Of a stretch of 64,000 nucleotides of DNA, positions 21,414-33,612 are shown piece after piece (the stretch's first letter is position 1; every line of letters starts with the position of its first letter). A program made the position numbers and the translations under genes. The DNA comes from Chelonoidis abingdonii (taxonomy: Eukaryota > Chordata > Testudines > Testudinidae). The notes beneath the pieces were generated by a model that was not told where the DNA came from, searched no databases, and saw only the letters and a program-made list of their open reading frames with translations. The DNA is taken from contig NC_133782.1 of assembly GCF_003597395.2 (NCBI RefSeq), positions 9,934,881 through 9,998,880 on the forward strand. The letters are read 5' to 3'.

Positions 21414-22206
21414 GCATACAAACGTAAGAGCTGCCATACTGGATCAGACCCTGGTCTTTCATGCCCAGTATCCTGTCTCCAACAGTGGCCCATATCCAGA
21501 GCCAGCCCTTGGCTACGGCGAATTAGGGCGACTGCCCCGGGCTCCGTGCTTTGTGGGGCCCAGCATTTTGATAATATTGTGAGGAGACGGGTGGGGAGGC
21601 AAGATGGGAGGCAGGCAGGCGAGCGGGGTGAGGAGGCGAACGGGGAGGTGAGTGGTAGGCAGACGGACGGGTAGGGGGGCGAGAAGTCCCCTTGCAAGAA
21701 CCTCTCCCTCCCGCCAGAACCTCCTGCCTGCCGGCGGGTCCCAGCAATCAGCGCCTCCCTCTCTCTCTCAGTGCCTACCACCTGCCATGGATCAGATGTT
21801 TTGTGACATCAGGAGGCCCTGCGGGGACCGGGAGAGGAGCGACGGTGCAGTGTGCTTGGGGGAGGAGGGTAAAACTGGACAGGAAAGAAGTAGGGCAAGG
21901 GCAGAAAGAGGCAGGATAGGGCCTTGGGGGAAGGGGTGAAGTGAAAGCAGGCCCTAGGCGGAGCCAGGGGGAGCACCCCCCAGATGATTAAAAACTCAGC
22001 GCTTATGACCCAGGCCCCACACCCCCTTAGTGATGGCCATGGGGCTGGATCATGATCACCTTGGTTAATAGTCATTGATGGGCCTATCTTCCATGAACTT
22101 ATCTAGTTCTTTTTTGTGATAGATACAGTTATGGTTTTGGCCACCATAATATCCCATGGCAATGAGTTCCACAGATTAGTTGTGTGTTTTGTGAAAAAGT
22201 ACTTGG
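21414..22206 (-). mobile_element. CR1 LINE 3' end split by an insertion
   Basis: The left part (21414-21492) reads 'ctgccatactggatcagacc' and 'gtatcctgtctccaacagtg', the CR1 3' end seen from the plus strand as at 6769. It resumes at about 22025 with 'ggttaatagtcattgatggg' and 'cttatctagttctttttt', ending near 22206. The middle is foreign sequence. Exact resumption is uncertain by some tens of bases. Confidence 0.75.
21493..22007. mobile_element. GC-rich composite insertion inside CR1
   Basis: The left end 'ccagagccagcccttggct' belongs to one inverted-repeat family. The right end 'aaaactcagcgcttatg' and the preceding 'gccttgggggaaggggtg' match the right end of hAT-like family I (20306-20725). 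The two ends are not inverted copies of each other, so this is either a chimera or two nested, truncated elements. The G- and C-rich interior has no coding domain. Confidence 0.6.
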
Positions 22207-22249
22207 AAGTGAACTAACAAATTTAATTATAGCCACTTTAATTCCAAAT

Positions 22250-22350
22250 GAGGGTGTTCACACAGGGATTTAATGTGATTTAACTAATCCACTTAAAATT
22301 CACACCTTTAGTTAATTGAGGTTAACTTTCCTGTATGTCCCCATGTCAGT
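22250..22350. repeat. Short inverted-repeat element relic
   Basis: 'gatttaactaatccacttaa' and 'acctttagttaattgaggtt' form opposing arms between 'gtgttcacacaggg' and 'ctttcctgtatgtcccc'. It resembles a turtle MITE. No target duplication was resolved. Confidence 0.4.
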
Positions 22351-24942
22351 GGCAATATTAATGCGAGTAAGAATTACCTAAAGGAGTAAGGGTTTGCATG
22401 ATGTTGCCCTCAGCTAGTGTATCTTCATGTTCTATAATTAGTATTTGATTTTAGAAGACAAAATTGTATTTTATTTCTTTGTATTTGTAAAATAAATGCC
22501 TCGTGTTTAACCATCAACTACAGAACAAAAAAAAATGCTCATATGCTATTTCTGTCTTGGAGTTTTACTGATGTTGAAAAGTTCTGACTGGTTGGTTTAA
22601 CTGTGAGTTTTAAAACTGAACAAGATATTGCAGAGTGAAGGCAGTATGAAAACTAGAAAAATCTGTCAATCATAAGAACTGAGAAGAAAACAAGCTGTCC
22701 CCGTCTCCCCCTTTTTCAGAAGAGCAAAAGGATCTGGTAAAAGGCATTGAAAGAATTTCAGGCAGGAAGTGCAGCAAAGATCAGATGACAGCAGTGACAA
22801 AGGATAAGGAAAGAGAGGTGTGGATAGAGATTTGTGACCTGAAGTATAGGAACACTGCCTCTGAGGACATCAGAGACCAGAAAGCCTGAGAACAAAGCAC
22901 AGTATTGATTCATTGTATGTTTTCTGAGCTCTATGACTGATTAACCTGTTCACTGTGGGAAGTGGGGTTGGGGGTGAAAGGAAGGGACATGATAAACAAA
23001 GATCTCCAGGCACGTACATATATACAAAAGTGACTCATGGGTACTTCTATTACACCATGTAGTAAGGGCTTCAGCATAATGTTACCGAGTGATAAGCAAA
23101 ATAGATCTCATCAATGGCAGGTTTCTAATGCAGCCGACAACATGGTTGACAAAGAAATGAGAGTACCTGCTCAGCCTTTACTGGCATCATGAGATCATAG
23201 TAGTTAGAAGGTTGCGTTTTTGGTTTAATTGTATATTCCACTACTTCTATTGACACAACCACGACAATCTCACACATAAAAAACATTAGACTGAGATTTT
23301 CAAAACCACCCAAGGGCATTGAACACTCAATTTCCATTAGTGTTAATGGGCACCCTAATGACTCTAACAGAGCATCAGCTTTAACAATTAGGAAACCACA
23401 TGTGTAGGTCTTTGTAGGATTAAGGATGAAGTACTGGCAACTTGGCTGAAGATTCATTTCTTTACCATGGCTGGGGAGTTTACATGGTCAGATGGATGCT
23501 ACACTTCTGAACTGAAATGTCTGGCAGATGTAAACAAAATGGCCAGACTGGATAGATGAGTTTGATCAGGGGTATGTTAATTTCAGCTGTCTGGAGTTGG
23601 GGCTTAATCTTATCCCCACTGAAAACCATAGGAATTTTATCAATAAACATAATTTTCGGAATGTTGGCTCAATGCTTGGTTTGAGGCTTGAACACCTTCT
23701 ACTATAAATATCTATCTGATTGAAAGAAGAACAAAAAAGATTCTGGTCTTCATCTCAGAACACATCCTGACACATATCTCCTCATGTGTTTTGATCTGTC
23801 TTCTGCCTGATCCCCCTTGTGTTTTGCTCTTGTGGCTTCTAGACTACAGAGCTTCTACTAGAAAGAAATAAAGTGCTTTCTCGAGGTATTTTGACAGGGG
23901 AAGAGTGCGCCTGTGAAGGTTCTGACCCTTATTACCAATACCCAGGAGTGTACAAGAAGAATAGAAGCTAAAATCTTCAAAGCTGAACACTTAGAGAAAG
24001 AAGGTGGGGGAAAGGAGGAAACCCCAAACCACTGAGCTTCTGGAGTGTTTCTGATAGCAAATAAACTGAGAAAAATTCAAAGGAGTGTTCAGACTGGCAG
24101 GGAGTGAAAATCTGAGCTTTAAACTGTAAACTCCTGTGCCCATAGTCCATGCACATTTATGGAGAAACAAAAGGTTATTTTCCAGTTTTGTGACGTTTTG
24201 AAGCACAGGTAAAGGAACAGTTTTTGAGCCTTTGTGCTGTCTTGGTCAGTTAGTCACTACAATATATATTTTAATTTGTTAGGTTCTAAATCAGTTTTGA
24301 ACCAATCGCCTGCCATGATATTAGCAGACCTATACTGCTGGAGGGCCCATTTTTGGAATTAATCTTAAAACACTCTTAACTTGTGAGCAAAGATCCCACA
24401 GCACCTTTTTTTTTGGCAAAGGAAAGGACACTAGCTGCCATGCCATACCTCAGTGATAGCTTGGATAATTACATTCTTCCCACTGAAACTCCCCCTTGCG
24501 ATTTATCTTGGGTATGATATTTGTAAGAACATGCCACTGCCCCAGGAATAAGAAACAGAAAACACAGCAAAAGTTAAGAGCTCTTACCAGCTGTGATCAT
24601 GAGAACTAACACAAGGAACAACTAGCTGCAAATGGCCTCTTTAAAGCGGCAGTGGTGTGTCTTTTCCAAATTTCAAGGTCCAGCTCCTGTCCACAAATGC
24701 ATGCTGGGAAGAAGTTCCTATAAGGACACTAGCCTACACTGGGGATGGGGAAAGGAGAGGAGAGGAGAGGAGGTGTTTGTGGGGAAAGGCCTATTAGCCA
24801 ACACACTGGGAATTGAACTATGGCTCTCCAAGCCATAAAGCATGAGTGGTTACTGCTAGAGTTAAAGAACCACTGTTTAAGCAGGGTTGCAAGAGACCTA
24901 GCCTCTCTGCAGCCCAGATACAGCAGGAGGACTTACTATACC
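22351..24942. other. Mostly unassigned stretch with a purine microsatellite
   Basis: A (GGAGA)n run occupies about 24753-24774. The remainder has no nameable repeat and no gene. Confidence 0.45.
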
Positions 24943-25112
24943 AGGAGGGATAGCTCAGTGGTTTGAGCATGAGCCTGCTAAACCCAGGGTTGTGAGTTCA
25001 CTCCCTGAGGGGGCCATTTAGGGGTCTGGGGCAAAATCAGTATTGGTTCTGCTAGTGAAGGCAGTGGACTGGACTCAATGATCTTCAAGGTCTCCTCCAG
25101 TTCTATGAAATA
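24943..25112 (+). mobile_element. tRNA-derived SINE of the tortoise pol III type
   Basis: The pol III head 'gatagctcagtggtttgagc' contains the A box, and the B box 'gagttcactcc' lies at 24994-25004. A unique body starting 'gggggccatttaggggtctg' follows, then a CR1-like tail 'ctccagttctatgaaat'. Turtle SINEs of this type share their tail with CR1, which supplies the mobilisation machinery. It is the strongest single lineage marker in the window. The B box has lost consensus bases, so it is not a tRNA gene. Confidence 0.87.
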
Positions 25113-28100
25113 GGTATATCTCCATATGTTATTAACTAAACTCCATGCACTATATCACAATGGTCTTATATCTTAAATAATGTACAACACTTTAGTAGAT
25201 GTCTTAATCTCTATACGTAATGTTACTATTGTAAGTGTCATTAGCATGATCTGTATCATGCTCTCATGTCTCAGGATTTAATCAGAGCTCAAGCTGTAGC
25301 TCCCACCTGTGCCTGGCTTTGCTTTCAGATCAAGTGATTACAGGAGGGACTCTGGGTGAGGCTTATATAAGAGTCCTTTCTGCTGATGTGTGTGAAAGAA
25401 GCTGGTATAGGAAGTGCTTAATGATGGGGGTCTAAAGGAGACAAATGGTAGTTCTCCACAGAAAGAGAACTGACAGAGGCATCCAGGAGGAGAGTGCAGA
25501 AGAAAGCCTGGAAATAAACTACCAGGGCTGTACCAAGGTGGTCTAAAAAGATCTGCTACTGCAGGATGTGGCTTGGGAAACAATGAAGCTGAGTGGTTTT
25601 AGAATAAGGGCAACTATCCCCTGGGCAGCAGCCGCTTGCACAAGTAGGGCATGGGTCCTGCTATAGTGCTACCTGGGGAAGGTGGTGTGGAAGCCACTGG
25701 ACAGAATAGTGAGAGATCACTAAGTCCATGCACCATGCAACCATGAAAAATTGGTTAGCTTTGCAAGGACACAAGTTGCATTGAGAAGAGAAGTCTGCAG
25801 TTGGTGGAGAGCAAAGGACTATTGATCCCCTGCACTGAGGGTGAAGTTTGGTAGCCTGGGCAGATTAAAGGATGTTTCTGTTTTGTTATTGTTTGGGATG
25901 TCTCTTCACCCTGGTAAGGCGACTGCCATGTTTGTTTTGGCTGGAGAGTCAAAGCACGAAGTCTTCCCTCCAGCAGGAGGAAGACTATATCCAGTGGAGG
26001 TAAAGTGAGACACAGCGGTGCATCCTGAAGAGCCAAACCCCTGCACATATGAACAAATAGGATGATGTTTCCTTCCCCAAGGAGCTTAGTCTAATTCATG
26101 CATAGACAAATGAGCTCAGCCAAAGGAAGAAATCTAAGTGTCTAAGTAAGGCTTAATCAACTAATAAAGGGCTCTGTGATACTCATGGCAGGTGCAATAT
26201 AAGTGCAAAGTATTGTTCTTATTAAGTTCTTGCTAATGCCCTCAAGACAATTGGCTCCCAAGTTTTGCTGCTGCATGAAAAACGCTATTCCCAGACTTAA
26301 GATTGAGCAGGAGCTTTTGGTTATGCATGATGCTGAACTTCTGCTTTGACTTACGTTGGATAGTAGTAAGAACAGCTAAACACAAAGACCTTTATAAAGG
26401 CCTCTTTGGGATTAGGGATGCTCCAATATTGTATGTGTGAGCCTCTTTATAACTGCTTGTCCTCATGATTCTGTGAGCTGATCAGCATAAAACACTATCC
26501 TCATTCTCTAGGACTACTAGCCAGAGTAAGAAGTACATGTTCAATATTGTTCATCTCATGCTTTTTTAATTCAGGCAGCTGGTTAGGACAACACAGATGG
26601 AATGTCATGTTGTCCAAGTGTAATGTTTGCCTGCATTCTTGATAGAAATGAACAAGTATTGCTATATCTTTCCCTTTGTTTTCTGGGCAAACACATTTCG
26701 CCTTTTCCCCTCTCCCCCAACCCTGTCCCAAGGAAGGAGTTGCAGTTTAGGCTTCAGAGAACTTTCTCTCTCCTCTTTAAATCTCTTCAGTGAGTTAAGG
26801 ATTAAATGTAACTGCCCATCTAACATGGTCCTCATTTGGCTGATCCTGTATTCAAACCTTGTTTTATTTTTTCCTGGATGGCTTTAGGCATTTGACCCTC
26901 TTGTGCTGGGCTATTGAAGTATCTGAGAGGGAGAACTGGAAGGAATTGTCATGTCTTTGTCACTCCTGCCTTGGAGGTGTTGGTGATTCTGTAACTCATT
27001 CAAGATGGGCAGAAAGTTGAAAAATAATCATTCTTCCCATCAGCCTCAGAAAACTCCAATGCATAGGGGTAACCCAATACTCCAGACCTGCCTGGGTCCT
27101 ATCTCTGGCAGACAGATGTTGTCCTCTATTAAATTTGAAGTAGAAGGAACATGTGTAATTTGATTATGTTCCCAGGGTGGGTGTACGTGTAGATTATTTT
27201 ATTCTCTCAAATGGAGGGTTGTAGCAATAAGTGTAGAAGGAAAATGTCTGGCTGAGGGCACTGCAGAAATGATAGACATTACTCATACTACCTGGATGGA
27301 TGTTTGTCACTTTTTTGGCCTCATTTAATGGCGTTAAGGATGTTTACATGATACTTTTATTCTATTGCATGAAATATTCTGATCATTAAAGTGTCTTAGA
27401 GATCAGATCAATTTTGGTTTAATAAAACCCAGGTGCAGAGGAAAAAACAAGTAGATTCTGAGTCCCTCAGATGTTCTTAACCTCTTATACCTGCACTAGG
27501 GACTGAGGATACAGGAAGAGCAGAGACAATTGGGGTGAAGTCAAAGGTAGAGATTCGATTTAAATCACCTCCTTGGATACTGACCTGAGAAAATCAGGTC
27601 TGAGCCTGCCTCAAATCACACATCTCTAAATTTGGTCTATAAGTAGTAAATGAAAAATCTGAGTGTGTGCTAGAAGCAGGGTGACAACGTCTGGCAGGGG
27701 CGAGCGTGCCATGGAAGTTTTGGGTGTGACAATAATAATTATAACGACAAAATATGTACAACCCGTATGCACAGCAGAGAAGCTGTGCTCACTGCTTGAT
27801 ATACTTATTGTATCCTTTTCGTTGTTACCTATACTCACCTCGTCTGGTTGTTTGTATCTGGCAATTGTCTGTAAATTCTTTAGAATGGGGCTTCATTTCA
27901 CTGTACCCACACATGGTAGAAAGGTAGTCCTGCCCCCTGGTTGCAGCCTCTAGGTGCTCCCATGTTGCAGATGATGATGAGAAAGAAGGTCAGCTATGGC
28001 TGAGAGAAATCTGACTATGAAAAGATTTTACATTTTCTATTTACTTTTAAAATAATTTCAAAACAGACCCACTTTTAATTATAGTGGTTGACCAGTTGAC

Positions 28101-30575
28101 TTGGTTTTAAATAGGAATGGTAAAAGATTTTCCCTTGAAACTCCTACTTTAATGGGAAAATGGGCTGTTCCTCAAACCGCAGGCTCAGCAAGGGGATGTA
28201 GTTTCCCTTAGGGGCTCCCAGGTAGGATACTTCTACTTCTCCTGTCAAGTACTGTTGCTGCTCTGTCTACTGAGGAGAAAGGCTGGGAGCACTAAACTGG
28301 CACTTTACAAACCACACACAAAACTATAATTACAACAACTGACGCAGGGCTGGATGTACTGCTGAGCATTGCTACAAGCTCAGAAATGGAGCCTGCAGTC
28401 AGAACCTCAGAAAAAAGCATTGACTTTCTAAAGGTTTATAGAAAGAGATGAGGAGATTCCTAATTATCAGGAAATTAGAAATGAAAAACAGAATCCTTCT
28501 CTGTTTAAACTACCTAATTTAAAGGATGCACAGAGAGAGTGTGCGCACTAGAGAGAGATCATGCATAATTTAATGTAATTGAGTAAGGGAATTAAAATAT
28601 TATTTTTACTCTGCCACCTATTAACACTGTTATCCTGAGCTCTGGGAACATTGTCTTAGCCAAAGGTGGAAGTTTCACTGGCAATTCTAGGTGAGAATAG
28701 ATACATTTGTTTAACAGAAATAAGTAGAACGAAAGGACATGAAGAGGCCACATTTACTAAATTGGGGGTTAAGGAAATGATCAGAGGTGGCCCTCTTTAT
28801 TCTTTAGTTTAACATTCAATCCTGAATGTAAAGTGAGGTTTAAACTTGACATAAGGCTGAAGGACTCAGACCCATAGAAAAATGTCATTATCAACAAGTT
28901 AATTTGCATGAGTGTGGTAGGTTGGATGGCTGGAGAAACAGGTAATGGAGTATTGAGACTTTCTGTGGTAGCTTGCTGACAGTGAGTTAATGTGGTTAGT
29001 GGCTGATGGCAATTTGGCCTTTGTGAAGCTAGTTGGCAGTGTCTACTCAACTGGGTTGGGCAAAGCAAGCTGAGAAATTCTCAGGCGTGCCAACTACTGT
29101 AAATATTTGACACTTGCAATGTCTCCATCCCAAGCTGGGGCAGAGGCGCTCAGCAGACAAAGCATTGGCTTCCCTCCCCTTCTTCTGGCAAGAGGAACAG
29201 CTAGCACTGGGGGAAGATGAACAGCTGCCAGGATGGGCTGATGTTTGTGATTTGGGAGGCAGAGGGTAGAACAACAGACATTTATTTTCCAGATACTAGA
29301 ATTCCTGAACACAGCTCTAAACCTGTATGGCTATATATCTATTCATCCATCCTCACAGACCAGGTCCTGAAAGACTAGTATTTGCACTGAAAAGGGAAAA
29401 AACCACCACTCCAGGCTGTAATAGGCATCTTTGTTCACACTCTCAGTAGGGACCCAATAGCCATAGGGAATATGCACAACTTGGCAAGCACGTGGTCCCC
29501 ACGTTGGAGTGTATCACCAGGGAATGTTTCATAACTGCTACCCAGTGAACAGAAAAAGAATACCAATCTACAGGGCTATCAGTGCCTCTGGGTGGTGTCC
29601 ACTGACCATTCGGACTTCTCTGAACAGTGGGCATTGTCTGGAGTTCTCTACTAAGAGTCCCCCTCTGGTGCACTCATTTTGACCCTGTGACCACACACCT
29701 CATCCTTGGTTTTCCATTTTTTGTGCCCCCATGATCTGTTGATTACTAGGTCCTGAGGCCCCCTCCCTAACTTCAGGGTGCAGCTTTTTTGTCGCTTGGA
29801 TGGGCTTCACCCATAAATCCCAGCTGTCAGAGGGGCTGGTTCTTTTTCACCAGCCCTAAATTCCCTTAAAATACATTTTAGAACTTCCAAAAAGGGGTAG
29901 GCAGACCCTGCAAAAGAAGGGCGTGTCACCGTGGTAGACTTCGGTCTTTGGATTTTGGAAACTTGGGTATTTACAAACAAAAGGTGAGAATGTTAAAAAG
30001 GACAGGTAGAAAGTTTTGAATGTACCCCTACAATGGAGTATAGTCTGTCTAGAAAGGCTTTAACATCTTTACTTTTCTTGATTATGTGAGACGCTCTAGA
30101 AGCAGAGTGGAGGGAGGTTAATTCAGAGGCTGGAATGAAACAGAAGGATTCTCTTTGAAGTTAACAATCTGAGGCATATCAGTCTCTCCTTACAAGGGAA
30201 AGAACAGAGTCTTACATCAGCAGAACCCCCTGATTGGCTAAATACTGAACAGGAACACTCCAGCCTCAACAGTAGGGGAAGTTAGCCCCCCAAAATAGAT
30301 TTCAACGTTGCATAAAAACAAATAGGTATGGCGTGTAAGATCCTAAATTGTCCAGAAGAAAGGTTTGGGAAGAGAAAGTGAGCTGATGGTTTGTTCTGCA
30401 TTTTTCTACGAACTGGGGATATACATTTTTGACCCTTTTTATACATAAGCTGGTTTCTTGCCTTGCTTTTGTGGTTCAAACTCTTTTTTGCATTTTAAGG
30501 AAGGTGGCAGGTAGAGTAGTGACATAGTTCCAGTTCTGTGAGGGCACCCAGAAGGACTCTCTAATTCTAGTCCTC
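25113..30575. other. Long stretch with no supported feature
   Basis: About 5.5 kb that I read as unique or too diverged to name. No ORF over 100 codons, no RNA gene and no recent transposon. Confidence 0.45.
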
Positions 30576-30578
30576 TTA

Positions 30579-30872
30579 GGCCTGGTCTACACAAGGGGGC
30601 AGGGGTCGATGTAAGATACGCAACTTCAGCTACGTGAATAGCGTAGCTGAAATCGAAGTATCTTATTTCAACTTACCTCCCGTCCTCACGGTGCGAGATC
30701 GACAGCCGCGGCTCCCCCTGTTGACTCCACTTCCGCCGTTCTCTCTGGTGGAGTTCCGACGTTGACAGGAGCACGTTCAGGGATTGATATGTCGCATCTA
30801 GATGAGACAATATATCGATCCCCAATAAACTGATCGCTACCCGCTGATTCGGCGGCTAGTGTAGACATACCC
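30579..30872. mobile_element. Harbinger-like MITE with TTA duplication
   Basis: Termini 'ggcctggtctacac' and 'gtgtagacataccc' are inverted around a shared 'gtctacac' word, flanked by TTA on both sides (30576-30578 and 30873-30875). The interior folds: 'gtaagatacgcaacttcagc' is inverted as 'gctgaaatcgaagtatctta'. This is a common turtle MITE. No transposase is encoded, so it depended on an element elsewhere. Confidence 0.87.
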
Positions 30873-30875
30873 TTA

Positions 30876-32585
30876 AGAAGCTTGGTAAAAACATTCCTTC
30901 CCACCCCATAGCACACACTTATTATTGGCCCCTCTTGTGTGTCCTTTGGGATACAGCAAATATGCAAATAAATCAGTAAAAGATCAAAAGCATCATCAGT
31001 GAAGTCATTAATTAAGTCATCAAAGTTCCAGTAAAAGGATTTCACTGATTTCTCCAAGCAAAATTATAAGAAACTTTAACATTAAATGGTATTTTCTCTC
31101 TAATTCTTAGTGAGTGGAGAATTATTTATTAAAGTCATTTAGGCTCCCAAGGACATGGAGTTCAACAGATGATAAAAGCATAAAGACTCCTTGGGTCAAA
31201 TACGTAGGTTGAACTACTAGTTTTTGTCCTTTAGACCAATAGCTCTGTCTTTGGAACAATATCCTAGGTGCACCTTGAATTTTCTTGATTGTATTACCCT
31301 AACTCTGAAACATATCCATTTAGTTTACTCCTGGAGATAGATGAATATTTTCTCTGTTGCTTCACAGCATCTTTCAACACACTACTTACTTATTTGCTCG
31401 GATGCTACATTAGAAGAATATTTTCTCAGGGTTGTGTTGTTTGGTCTGACAAGACTGGTCTTTTGCGAATCAAGTGTCTGCTTCTTGAGGAAAGAGCAAT
31501 CCATCACCTATCTGTAAACAGGATCCATAAAAAGGGGGATGAGTATTAATGTCTTCCACAAAGCGCTTCAGATTCACTAATAAAAAGCCCCACGTAATAG
31601 TCATAAAATTTAGCTCTTGCCTTCTATTCATTTCTCTTTCCAATAAAGGAAGATTAATGGTGGTAGTTAGCCTATATCATGGGTTTATTTTCATTCTTTA
31701 TTTTGTAATTTTTGTTGCCAGGGATCCCTCTGATATCCTACAGCCGGCATTGCCTTTGGAATGAGAAAACAAACTTAATGATCATGGAAATTGGTAGAAA
31801 ATCTGATTCTTCCAGAATTTCTGATTTACTTGTATTGGAAGACTTAATTTGCCACACTGCTGGGCTCATCAAAGCTTCTGCAGTAACAAACAGGAGCCAA
31901 GTAAGGCAGAAACAGCACAAAGAGGAAATTGAGATCCAGATCAATTCTTCCATTTAGAGAATTTATATTGAGTACAAGAACAAAAAAATCAAATGTCGTT
32001 GTCATGGCATATTAACCAAAGAAATCTATGTACTTGCCTATTTAACTTGGAATGGAATGAAAACCACCGCACTCTTTATACATGGATTGAGACACCCTTA
32101 CATTCATTCTACAGTAAAGATGCGTCCTGCAGTCTGCAGATGAGTTTGTACATACATGTTAACTTTATCGGAAATTATTACTTCTCCTTCACAGCTTTTC
32201 CCAAATGGGCTGAAGCACTGAGGTCAAGACTTTCAATAATAGGTGCTTATTGATGGGGGATATGGCTGGTAAACCGAAAGAGTGGCTTCACTGCAGGTGG
32301 ATGTTGGGTACTTTGAGGGGGGTGATTACTCATATGAATTGCTGTGGTCCAAACTTAGCTTGGCACACCAAAAACACAGGGATTTGGGGAACTGATGCTA
32401 AAATGTACCTGTTGCTAAGAAAGTTGTGATGCATATATGTTGTATCACTAAGACCCATTTCCTATTAAAAATAGATATCAAGTACTCATTATGTTCTACA
32501 GGGAAACTGTCAAACAGCTAGTGATGCCTATGCCATCTGGGATGAAGCTTCTGCATCTGTCTCACATCTTCCTTTAACTAATCAT
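30876..32585. other. Stretch with no supported feature
   Basis: Nothing recognised on either strand. Confidence 0.45.
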
Positions 32586-32640
32586 TTGGAGTGCCACAAG
32601 ATGTTGTTCTGGGATTTGCACTATTTCTTTTGCCTGTCAG
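32586..32640 (+). pseudogene. LINE reverse-transcriptase motif relic
   Basis: The plus-strand frame reads FGVPQDVVLGFALFLLPV, close to the SGVPQGSVLGPLLF motif of CR1/L2-type reverse transcriptases. The following frame stays open to 32791 but shows no YxDD/FADD motif, and the preceding sequence is out of frame. A short, isolated and old relic; chance similarity cannot be excluded. Confidence 0.5.
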
Positions 32641-33047
32641 GTTCATAAACAGGCTGCAGTCTACTGAGTGCAGAAATAAGACAACAACATTGGTCCCTAT
32701 GCCACTAATGGATAAGCCTTTGGAGTGTATAGCAAAGTATCCTATTGGTCCACTTGAGCAAAGCACAGATGGGTTCTCTTTATGGAGATGAAAAATACAG
32801 TGCACTCTTGCATTTCGAGAATCCCCTATCAAAAAACCACCTCCTGATCCTGATCTTTTGTCAATAAAAAGTGTAAGATTAGCCCTGAGGAAAAAATAAG
32901 TTTTACAAATAAAATTCCCCAGAAACCTGTAAATGAAGTGCCTCTTACATTTTGAATGTAAAAGTTCCAGTAAAAGTTAAAATTTGGTATAGCATGAAAT
33001 CCTGAAGAAAAAGAGCAATGATGCATTGGAAAACAGTGATCAGACAC

Positions 33048-33604
33048 CAGGGGTGAATGTAATTTAAAGGATTTACTGGTATGCCGGAGTCCTGAGCAGG
33101 GAATGTGGCCTCAACCACAAGAGGCATGACCTCAACCAGAAAAGGCGTGGCCTCTAAATACCCAGGGCCTATAAATCACCCCCAGAACTACCAGCTGCAG
33201 AGGCGGCTGTGAGCTGTGGGGATCAGGGGCAATTTAAAGCACCCAGGGCTCCAGCCACCACTACCTCAGCAGAGCTCCGGGCTCTTTAAATCACTGATGG
33301 AGCCTTGCTGCCACTACCCCAGGGCTCTGGCAGCAGGCCTCTGGTGGCATTTTAAAGGGCCCGGGGCTTCCCGCAGCAGCCGGAGACCCAGGCCCTTTAA
33401 ATCATTGCCGGAGCCCAGCCACTGCTACCCCAGGGCTCTGGCAGCAGGGCTGGGGAGGTGATTTAAAGGGCCAGGTGCTCCGGCCACTGTGGGGAGCCCC
33501 GGGCCGTTTAAATCACCAGCCTGGGGAAGTTGGTCCGGTCCAGCACAGCATACTCGCTTTTGCCGAAATGCCATACTGGACCTACCGGCTTACTTTCAAC
33601 TCTG
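33048..33604. mobile_element. hAT-like family II element with perfect 8-bp duplication
   Basis: Left terminus 'caggggtgaatgtaa' is inverted as 'ttactttcaactctg'. TCAGACAC is present on both sides (33040-33047 and 33605-33612), a perfect hAT-length duplication. The interior holds a 111-bp direct repeat (a word starting 'ctaccccagggctctg' at 33314 and 33425) punctuated by 'tttaaa' words. No transposase, so non-autonomous. Confidence 0.87.
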
Positions 33605-33612
33605 TCAGACAC

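Noticed and set aside
24943..25010. Possible tRNA gene (A and B boxes)
   Set aside because: The boxes belong to a SINE head followed by a SINE body and CR1-like tail. No cloverleaf with an intact acceptor stem was seen.
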